From positions 1 through 28,698 of the IMG/VR virus record IMGVR_UViG_3300031569_000029: a stretch of 28,698 nt of DNA; one strand, 5' to 3'. Positions 12,839 through 18,674 of this stretch are shown here, piece after piece (positions within the stretch are counted from its first letter, which is position 1; each line of letters opens with the position of its first letter). The DNA comes from a virus. The notes below the pieces were generated by a model, which made no database searches, was not told the DNA's origin, and saw only the letters and a program-made list of their open reading frames with translations. The translations under genes and the position numbers were made by a program.

Positions 12839-13435
12839 TTAACATTCAGGACAATAATTTTTCCAGCTGTCATAATTTCTAACAGGTCTTGAGTATATAC
12901 TATCATACATTATAATTCCATGATTCTTATATGTAGTAGTATTACAAGGTGCATTAGCAGTATATGTAGGGTAGTCAGCACTATTATCAGGGTCATTCAA
13001 AAACTCAATCATATCTTGTAAGTATATCTCAGATTTTCTATATGTATCTTGCTTATAAGCATTTAATTCAGCAGGGTCAATAATAGTAGAGAACTCATCA
13101 ATATTATGAACAATACCCATACTACTACTGTTGCTCTGAACTTCATTTATAACCTCAAATCTAGCAAACCAACATAGAGTTCTAATTAAGAAATCATCCA
13201 TTAAAGTTTGATTAGCTTGAGTAAGACCACCTACAGCTGGAAAATCACCAACATTGTTTTGTGTCTTTAACTCCTCATAAAACTTCTTACCAATAGCAGT
13301 CTTTAAATGTGCTAACTCAGAAAGCAATATAGTGTTAGTTGATATTAAAGCAGGGTCAGTATTAGCATTAGTAAAACTATTACTTATAACTTCTTGTGCA
13401 GTTGCTAGTGTTTTATATTGGTTTACATTTGCCAT
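12839..13435 (-). CDS. Head-tail connector-like protein (DUF6712-like)
   Basis: A 198-residue protein directly after the portal gene. The N-terminus NQYKTLATAQEVISNSFTNAN..LISTNTILLSELAHLKTAIGKKFYEEL is followed by helices NQTLMDDFLIRTLCWFARFEVINEV and AYKQDTYRKSEIYLQDMIEFL. The C-terminus is Cys/Tyr-rich (NYDSWKNYCPEC). The all-alpha core and position after the portal fit an adaptor or connector (gp6-like) protein. The DUF6712 assignment is from recall of the pattern. It would sit under the portal at the neck. Confidence 0.5.
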   Translation of the reverse strand: MANVNQYKTLATAQEVISNSFTNANTDPALISTNTILLSELAHLKTAIGKKFYEELKTQNNVGDFPAVGGLTQANQTLMDDFLIRTLCWFARFEVINEVQSNSSSMGIVHNIDEFSTIIDPAELNAYKQDTYRKSEIYLQDMIEFLNDPDNSADYPTYTANAPCNTTTYKNHGIIMYDSIYSRPVRNYDSWKNYCPEC

Positions 13436-13437
13436 AG

Positions 13438-14784
13438 TTAGTCTTCGTTTTCAATTTCAGTTTCTTTTTCATTTACCTGTAAATCTCCTGCATCATCATC
13501 TCCAACCCCATCTGCATCATCATCTCTAGTTACAATGATTTGCTCTCTATCAGTTAAGAACATATCACCCTCCTCAAGCATTGGTAAATCCTCATCTAAC
13601 ATTCTTCTTTGCTCATTAATTGTAAGCACTTTAGAAGGGTCAATCTGAGTAGCAAAACTAATTGGTGGCTCATAGTGTATTACTAAATCTTCAGGTAAAA
13701 AACCTAACTCTTTAAATAATATAGTTTTAATACCATCTAAAAGTAAGTCTGAAGTATCTTTAATTACAGTAGTCATTGCTAAATCATAAGCAATTCTAAT
13801 CTCACTTCCTGTATTATTCATCTTACCACTTGAAACTAATCCACTTAATGATGGTTGCCATCTATGAGCAGTTACAATGTTTTGGTCAGTTATTCTCTGT
13901 AAATCTATCCAACTACCTTCTTGGTCATCTTTTATAATAGAAACATTAGCAGGAGAAGTGTCTCCATTTTTAACTAAAAACAATATCTTTCCATTATTCC
14001 CAGCCCCAACAAACTTCTTCTGTGCTTCATTTACTAATTTCTTAGCTTCTTCTTCACCCATATCTCCACTAATCTCAACGATAGCAGATGGTTGGAAACC
14101 ATTTTTAAATTTTGTGTGATTCCATTTACCAATCTCATAATCAACAGCAATATGCTCTAATGCAGCAACATAATCTGGTAAACCATAGAATTGGAATGTA
14201 GGCTCGTAATCGTTAAACTCAAATACAAACCTGTTACTTCTTACTTCAGGATAAAGTGGTAAAATACTTAACTTATCCTTCATAGTATTGTACTTAGCCC
14301 AATCAGGGTGTACATATACTTCTTTCTTGTTTTTAGACATTCTAACAGTAGTTGCATCTATATGATATAGATTCAGTCCACCATCATATATAACTCCCTC
14401 TAAGTAAGCATTTCCAAATGTATAGTAATCATCTGCTAACTTCTTAAAAATCATTCTTAATGATTCACCATTAGCATTAACATCTTTAATGTAATCTAAT
14501 ACATCATCATTATTACTTACAAACTTAGCCCCACTCGTGAATATTGTCTTTTGTGCTAATACACTCCTATGAGTAGATGATTGCCTCTTTAATCTAGCTA
14601 AATATTGAGGAAACAAGTTGTCATTACCGAATGGAACGAACTTAGTTCTTATCTTAGATAAGTCTTGTATTTCTTCTATACTTTCTGGTACTGATAAATT
14701 AAAAACACCAAATTCAAAAGTATTACTCTTTTGAGTCTGAAGATTTGTTTTTGCTGCTCCCCTTACTTTCTTTTTTTGGCTCAT
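13438..14784 (-). CDS. Phage portal protein
   Basis: A 448-residue protein with the layout of HK97/SPP1-type portals in Bacteroidota phages. It opens with a charged N-terminus and KIRTKFVPFGNDNLFPQYLARL. A wing domain follows with DDYYTFGNAYLEGVIYDGG..LYHIDATTVRMSKNKK. Next are the stem helices and DDQEGSWIDLQRITDQNIVTAHRWQPSLSGL, then IAYDLAMTTVIKDTSDLLLDGIKTIL. The acidic C-terminus (DDDADGVGDDDAGD) is typical. Portals form the dodecameric DNA gate at one capsid vertex. The start overlaps the upstream gene by 62 nt. It comes after the capsid gene here, unlike the usual order. Confidence 0.8.
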   Translation of the reverse strand: MSQKKKVRGAAKTNLQTQKSNTFEFGVFNLSVPESIEEIQDLSKIRTKFVPFGNDNLFPQYLARLKRQSSTHRSVLAQKTIFTSGAKFVSNNDDVLDYIKDVNANGESLRMIFKKLADDYYTFGNAYLEGVIYDGGLNLYHIDATTVRMSKNKKEVYVHPDWAKYNTMKDKLSILPLYPEVRSNRFVFEFNDYEPTFQFYGLPDYVAALEHIAVDYEIGKWNHTKFKNGFQPSAIVEISGDMGEEEAKKLVNEAQKKFVGAGNNGKILFLVKNGDTSPANVSIIKDDQEGSWIDLQRITDQNIVTAHRWQPSLSGLVSSGKMNNTGSEIRIAYDLAMTTVIKDTSDLLLDGIKTILFKELGFLPEDLVIHYEPPISFATQIDPSKVLTINEQRRMLDEDLPMLEEGDMFLTDREQIIVTRDDDADGVGDDDAGDLQVNEKETEIENED

Positions 14785-14941
14785 CTTTAGTTTTTGTAGT
14801 TGATAATTTTTCTACTAATTTTTTCAATCCTAAATCTTCATAAGCGTATGCTAACTCCTCTTGCGTTGCTGTAGCCCACTTAATAACAAAACCATCTTTA
14901 TAAGTCCTACCAGAGGTTTTTTTTGCTTTATATTCTGCCAT
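14723..14941 (-). CDS. Small conserved protein upstream of the portal
   Basis: A 72-residue protein from the ATG at 14941 (MAEYKAKKTSGRTYKDGFVIKWATATQEEL). An in-frame ATG at 14998 would add a Cys-rich 19 residues but lies only 8 nt from a -7-like box, so it is less likely. The N-terminal 45 residues look folded (YKDGFVIKWATATQEELAYAYEDLGLKKLVEKL). The C-terminus is Lys/Ser-rich and disordered. It may be a small head or portal-assembly protein. Function unknown. Confidence 0.5.
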   Translation of the reverse strand: MAEYKAKKTSGRTYKDGFVIKWATATQEELAYAYEDLGLKKLVEKLSTTKTKDEPKKESKGSSKNKSSDSKE

Positions 14942-15005
14942 AATTGTATATATCTTTAAGTGTGATAAATCTACAACATTTTTGCCACAATCACACATAT
15001 TGTTA

Positions 15006-15040
15006 GAAAGATATTAATAGGGAAATGTTATAAACTTTTT
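15006..15040 (-). promoter_or_regulatory. Promoter-like sequence before the portal block
   Basis: Minus-strand TATCTTTC (15013-15006) differs from TAnnTTTG at one base. AAAAAGTTTA lies about 18 nt upstream, and the spacer aligns with the 4900 promoter spacer (TTCC and ATATCTTT shared). It would serve the small gene, portal and connector. Confidence 0.35.
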
Positions 15041-15077
15041 ACGAAACAAGTTCAACCTAAAAATATATCTTTAATTA

Positions 15078-15656
15078 TTATGCTCCTGTTGTTGCAGTTA
15101 ATGCTGAAGTATCAACAGTAATTGTACCAACATACTTTCTAGGTAACTCAAACTGTCTAGCCATTAAGCTAACTGTAATTCCACTTTCATCAGAGTAAGC
15201 AGCACCTGTACCACCCTCTATAGTAGCCATATTTAAGAAAGTCTGACTTTTTGCAGCCACATCCTCATTTGCATACTTAGCACTAACACCAAGAACCCAA
15301 GCGTTATCATTAGTATCAATTGCTATACCCATCATACATTGGTCAAGAGTTTCTTGCATTGCGTGAAAAGTAGCACTTTCTAATTGAGGAATCATAAATG
15401 ATAAACCACATTCAAATGCAGTAGAACCATTTTCTTTCGTTCCATTTATTGTTAATGCAGGAGTTTCGTTTTTGAACTCATAAACAAACCAAGCAGCATC
15501 ACCACCTGACTGAATATTGTCAATATCCCACTCTCCAGCATCATCTCCATAAGTAATAACATCAGCAGTCGCCCAACTTCTTAAAAGGATTTGCTTTATA
15601 CCACCTGTTGATTGTAAGTTTGAACAAACAACCCCTATACCTGTATCTATTGCCAT
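15078..15656 (-). CDS. Probable tail tube-like structural protein
   Basis: A 192-residue, beta-rich protein of low charge: MAIDTGIGVVCSNLQSTGGI, KQILLRSWATADVITYG, then FVYEFKNETPALTINGTKENGSTAFECGLSFMIPQLE and NAWVLGVSAKYANEDV, ending ELPRKYVGTITVDTS. The arrangement (N-terminal C..L..TGGI motif, paired strands, a central FxxPxL) is that of Bacteroidota phage proteins next to the capsid gene, which I take as tail tube or tail-completion proteins. A head protein remains possible. It has its own A-rich leader and is separated from the capsid gene by a hairpin. Confidence 0.5.
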   Translation of the reverse strand: MAIDTGIGVVCSNLQSTGGIKQILLRSWATADVITYGDDAGEWDIDNIQSGGDAAWFVYEFKNETPALTINGTKENGSTAFECGLSFMIPQLESATFHAMQETLDQCMMGIAIDTNDNAWVLGVSAKYANEDVAAKSQTFLNMATIEGGTGAAYSDESGITVSLMARQFELPRKYVGTITVDTSALTATTGA

Positions 15657-15692
15657 TTTATTTTTATTTTATAATTAATTAAAAAGTAATTA

Positions 15693-15722
15693 AGAGGAGA
15701 AGATTTTTACACCCTCTCCTCT
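15693..15722 (-). terminator. Terminator-like hairpin after the major capsid gene
   Basis: On the minus strand AGAGGAGA and TCTCCTCT form a perfect 8-bp stem with a 14-nt loop. It is followed by a mixed T/A tract (TAATTACTTTTTAATT). It lies between the capsid gene (stop at 15738) and the tail-tube-like gene (start at 15656). It is either a partial terminator that lowers downstream expression or a 3' stabilising structure for the capsid message. Confidence 0.5.
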
Positions 15723-15737
15723 ATTATTACATTATTG

Positions 15738-16748
15738 TTATATTAAGATTCCCCACTTAACAAGAGAAGAGTACAAGTACTGTACACCTAACTTGAAGTA
15801 ACCTCTGAAGAACATTTTCTCTTCTAAATCATCATAAAATACTTTGAAAGAACCTTCTGGGTCAGTTACATCAGAACCAATAATTAAGTTCTCTACTGCA
15901 CAGTAACAAGCACCTTGAGTATAGTTAGTTGCTGCATTTACAAATAAGTCTGGATTAGTATCAGCTAAGATAGTGTCCCACTCATACATTGCTACAACCT
16001 CAACACCTCTAAACATTACTCTACGCATACCATCTACTAAATTTACTACTGCTAAATCTGCAGAAGAGCCTTCTAAGTTTGCAATATAAGCATTGAAAAT
16101 TGAAGGAGTTACAAAGAATTTTTTATCTGCAGGTGCAACTTGCTGTAATGCTGCTGCTGCTCCATCATATAAATCTCTTAATAGTCCTATTGCTTCACCT
16201 GCTGTTGGTGCTGCTGGAGCGAGTACAGTTTTAGCTAATACAACTTCTGCTTTCATTAATTCCATCCAACCATCAAATACTGCATATCCTGCTACTGCTC
16301 CTGCCACATCACCACCCCAAGCTAATCTTACTACATCTGAAGCGATACCTGCTACTGCTCTGTTTACGATTGCATCTGCTAAATCAGTTCCTAAAAGATT
16401 ATTTACATCTAATCCATTTCTGTAAGACTCCTCAATGAAAGTTCCGTAAAACTCTTCACTACATTGCTCTAAAGCAACTCTACATCTACCTGCAGTAATT
16501 ACTTTTTGGTCTATTGGAAAGTTTACTGCTGGGTCTTGACTCAAAGGAGAACAAGCTACTTGTGCTTTTACTATTTTTGTTAATTTTGCTGAAGTGTAAA
16601 CATTCATAACGTGCTTTACGTTAGGAATAACTCTATAATTACGCATTATGTCATCACTTCTAAATACTGGTTCGTAAAATATTTCGTTTAAGTTTGCTCC
16701 ACTATATCCTGCATTTGTATCATTAAATGCTACATTACCTGTTGCCAT
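15738..16748 (-). CDS. Major capsid protein
   Basis: A 336-residue protein directly downstream of the prohead protease and scaffold. The N-terminus YSGANLNEIFYEPVFRSDDIMRNYRVIPNVKH and the centre AGRCRVALEQCSEEFYGTFIEESYRNG match the HK97-fold capsid proteins of Bacteroidota phages. A helix-rich spine-like region (WMELMKAEVVLAK, AIGLLRDLYDGAAAALQQV) and KFFVTPSIFNAYIANLEG follow. The C-terminus is EKMFFRGYFKLGVQYLYSSLVKW. Ala content and codons are richer than the neighbours, as in highly expressed genes. The strong A-rich leader fits high expression. Confidence 0.8.
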   Translation of the reverse strand: MATGNVAFNDTNAGYSGANLNEIFYEPVFRSDDIMRNYRVIPNVKHVMNVYTSAKLTKIVKAQVACSPLSQDPAVNFPIDQKVITAGRCRVALEQCSEEFYGTFIEESYRNGLDVNNLLGTDLADAIVNRAVAGIASDVVRLAWGGDVAGAVAGYAVFDGWMELMKAEVVLAKTVLAPAAPTAGEAIGLLRDLYDGAAAALQQVAPADKKFFVTPSIFNAYIANLEGSSADLAVVNLVDGMRRVMFRGVEVVAMYEWDTILADTNPDLFVNAATNYTQGACYCAVENLIIGSDVTDPEGSFKVFYDDLEEKMFFRGYFKLGVQYLYSSLVKWGILI

Positions 16749-16761
16749 TTTTTTTTATTTT

Positions 16762-17172
16762 TTAATTGTTAAATTTATTTCTAATTCTTGCAGCCATTGC
16801 ATCATAAAATGCTGAATTGCCATCTACTACTTTATTTTCAACTATTGCAGGGTCGCCTGAAGTTTCTAATTCTGTACCTTTAGCATCTGCCTTGTTGATT
16901 TTTGCGTTCAAACCTTCAACCTCTACTGTTAAAGTTTCATTGTTTCCTTTTGCAGAAACCAAATCTTCTTCTAGTAAAGATATTTTGTTTGATAATTCAA
17001 TGTTCTTAGCTTCAAATTCAGAAATCTTATTTGTAATTTCTTCGTTGTCTCCTAAGTTCACAGTTATCGCAGTTTGTTCAGCAACATCTGCAGAAACTTT
17101 TACCTCACCTTTTACAGCAGTAACAATTTCCTCAACCTTGCTATTGAACCAATCTTTTAACTCGTTAGTCAT
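16762..17172 (-). CDS. Nested in-frame scaffold protein (proposed)
   Basis: A 136-residue product from the internal ATG at 17172 in the protease frame (MTNELKDWFNSKVEEIVTAV). The start is preceded by AATATAAATAACAAAAAAATG, an A-rich leader of the kind seen before true genes here, even though it lies in coding sequence. It begins exactly at the change from protease linker (SININNKK) to scaffold coiled coil. The arrangement copies lambda C/Nu3. It would assemble the procapsid and be removed by the protease. Confidence 0.55.
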   Translation of the reverse strand: MTNELKDWFNSKVEEIVTAVKGEVKVSADVAEQTAITVNLGDNEEITNKISEFEAKNIELSNKISLLEEDLVSAKGNNETLTVEVEGLNAKINKADAKGTELETSGDPAIVENKVVDGNSAFYDAMAARIRNKFNN

Positions 17173-17796
17173 TTTTTTGTTATTTATATTAATACTTAAT
17201 TTATTCTTAATTTCTTCCTGCGTGATGTTCTTAAACTTAGAAACATCATACTTAGCAGCCACCTTTATAGAGTCAGAGATAGTGTCAATGAATCCTAGTC
17301 TAAAAGCCTCTTCAGCATTTAACCAAGTTTCTTCATCCATCATCTCAGCAAGAGCATCATACGATAATCCTGTTTTCTTTACATAAATGTCTGTTAGTTC
17401 ACTTGTAATCTTGTCAAGAGTTTGAGCAGTCTTACGCATATCTTTAGCCTCTCCTGAAGTTCCTCCCCAAGCGTTATGAATCATAAATAAAGAGTTCTCA
17501 GCCATTATTACCTCATCTGCACCTAAAGCAATGATAGTAGCGATACTTGCTGCTATACCCTCTATATAGACTGTAGTTTTGTACTCTCTTCTTTTAATTA
17601 CATTATACATAGCCATTCCATCAAACACATCTCCTCCAAGCGAATTGATGCGTATATTGATTGGCATATCTTTTAAATCTTTAATTTCTGAGATAAAGTC
17701 TTGTGCAGTTACACCATAAGTCCCTATTTCATCAAAGATATATATGTCAGCAGTCTCACCTGCTTTATTTTGAATGTTATACCATTTTTCGTTCAT
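16762..17796 (-). CDS. ClpP-type prohead protease with C-terminal scaffold region
   Basis: A 344-residue protein. Residues 1-190 are a ClpP-like (S14) phage head maturation protease: INSLGGDVFDGMAMYN at 50-65, catalytic Ser84 in IAASIATIIALGA, His107 in FMIHNAWGG, and Asp171 in AFRLGFIDTI. Residues 209-344 form a helical coiled-coil region with heptads (NKISEFEAKNIELSNKISLLEEDL) of scaffold type and a short C-terminal FYDAMAARIRNKF. It processes the capsid protein or scaffold during maturation. Residue 209 is a Met with its own A-rich leader, so the scaffold part may also be made alone. Confidence 0.85.
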   Translation of the reverse strand: MNEKWYNIQNKAGETADIYIFDEIGTYGVTAQDFISEIKDLKDMPINIRINSLGGDVFDGMAMYNVIKRREYKTTVYIEGIAASIATIIALGADEVIMAENSLFMIHNAWGGTSGEAKDMRKTAQTLDKITSELTDIYVKKTGLSYDALAEMMDEETWLNAEEAFRLGFIDTISDSIKVAAKYDVSKFKNITQEEIKNKLSININNKKMTNELKDWFNSKVEEIVTAVKGEVKVSADVAEQTAITVNLGDNEEITNKISEFEAKNIELSNKISLLEEDLVSAKGNNETLTVEVEGLNAKINKADAKGTELETSGDPAIVENKVVDGNSAFYDAMAARIRNKFNN

Positions 17797-17801
17797 AGCA
17801 G

Positions 17802-17856
17802 CAAAAATACTAGTAAGTCATTTTAAACTTACCCAATTTACCTACAAAACTTTTAG
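17802..17856 (-). promoter_or_regulatory. Candidate control region of the capsid operon
   Basis: The minus strand holds AAAGTTTTGTAGGTAAATT (also found, with one extra G and one fewer A, at the 4900 promoter), then a 6-bp inverted repeat GTAAGT...ACTTAC. A TATTTTTG box (17809-17802), matching TAnnTTTG, lies 5 nt before the protease ATG. The nearest TTG is 24 nt upstream of the box. If used, it gives a leaderless or nearly leaderless message. Confidence 0.4.
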
Positions 17857-18185
17857 TATGTGATATTGCTAGATGGTGTAGCCTTTTTTCTTTCCTTATA
17901 TACTATATTCTGAGCCATACTCTCACTTATATTATACTTAATAGATAAATCCATCCAAGTGTTAGTTCTGCTACCTTCATTACCTACTAACATTCTATCA
18001 AAGTCAGCAATAATCATATAGTTTCTAATTCTTTTAGGTTCAATAAGACCCTTCTCAGAAAGATGTTTAATAATATCCTTGCAAGTTGGATTATCACCAA
18101 ATTTCTTTTCTAACTCTGTACCAGCAATTTCAATGAAGTCAAAGACTACATCTACTTTATTTTGTCTTATTTTTTTTTCTGACAT
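17853..18185 (-). CDS. Helix-turn-helix protein between tail and head genes
   Basis: A 110-residue protein. The N-terminal helices DVVFDFIEIAGTELEKKFG and CKDIIKHLSEKGLIEPKRIRNYMIIADFDRML are followed by a C-terminal helix-turn-helix: TWMDLSIKYNISESMAQNIVYKER. The layout could fit a small terminase subunit, a regulator of the head operon, or a conserved Bacteroidota phage HTH protein. No large terminase is adjacent, which weakens the terminase idea. The start overlaps the upstream gene by 29 nt, and the stop lies in the candidate control region. Confidence 0.55.
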   Translation of the reverse strand: MSEKKIRQNKVDVVFDFIEIAGTELEKKFGDNPTCKDIIKHLSEKGLIEPKRIRNYMIIADFDRMLVGNEGSRTNTWMDLSIKYNISESMAQNIVYKERKKATPSSNITY

Positions 18186-18450
18186 TAGTTTTTTTAGGAG
18201 TTTGCTCTATCTCAATCCATTCATCTACCATCATTTCCCAGAACTTACAAACTGCTCCCCTACAAGATGTGCAATTAATACTTTGTTTATTTGCTGGAAA
18301 TAGTAAATGCCACTCAGAAAACATTAAGTTTAGTGAGGTAGCTTGATAGGTAGGAAAGTTTCTTTGATGATTCTTGTTTGTAATAACTGCATCAGTCATC
18401 ATCTTTCTTTTACTCTTACTGTAATTATTAGCGATTTCTTTAAAATTCAT
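18157..18450 (-). CDS. Conserved phage protein of unknown function
   Basis: A 97-residue protein from the ATG at 18450 (MNFKEIANNYSKSKRK); an ATG at 18489 would overlap the upstream gene by 29 nt. The centre, TSLNLMFSEWHLLFPANKQSINCTSCRGAVCKFWEMMVDEWIE, is a conserved block I recognise from Bacteroidota phages, with LMFxEWHxLFP followed by CxxC and KFWExxxDEWI. The two nearby Cys plus a third (CTSCRGAVC) may bind a metal. Its role is not known; it travels with the Cys-rich gene just upstream. Confidence 0.6.
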   Translation of the reverse strand: MNFKEIANNYSKSKRKMMTDAVITNKNHQRNFPTYQATSLNLMFSEWHLLFPANKQSINCTSCRGAVCKFWEMMVDEWIEIEQTPKKTNVRKKNKTK

Positions 18451-18460
18451 TTGTAAAGTT

Positions 18461-18655
18461 TTACCATTTATTTTCTGGACATTTTCCAAAAAACTCTTTT
18501 GTTAATGATGCTTTTGCATCTAGGAAACACTTGCATTTGGCACATCTTGAGCCTCTGCTTATTTTTGGTTTCTTTAACAATAAAAAGTTTCTGTAAAAAC
18601 TACAACTTTTACATATATCTAATCTTTCTAACTTGGTTTTCTTATCAACAAACAT
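18461..18655 (-). CDS. Small Cys-rich zinc-ribbon-like protein
   Basis: A 64-residue protein with Cys at 15, 18, 38, 41, 43 and 59 in the order CKSC...RCAKCKCF...CP. It ends in CPENKW, the closing form common to small phage zinc-ribbon-like proteins. Four of the Cys (15/18 and 38/41) can form one zinc site. The rest is basic. It is probably a structural or adaptor peptide, and it precedes the conserved EWH/CxxC protein. Start at 18655, just after the tape measure stop. Confidence 0.6.
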   Translation of the reverse strand: MFVDKKTKLERLDICKSCSFYRNFLLLKKPKISRGSRCAKCKCFLDAKASLTKEFFGKCPENKW

Positions 18656-18674
18656 TTGTTTATTTCTTTGGTTA

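Noticed and set aside
16817-17386. Plus-strand open frame of 189 codons
   Set aside because: It lies wholly opposite the protease/scaffold gene. Its length comes from the codon bias of the minus strand, and its composition is Ser/Phe/Leu-rich and non-protein-like.
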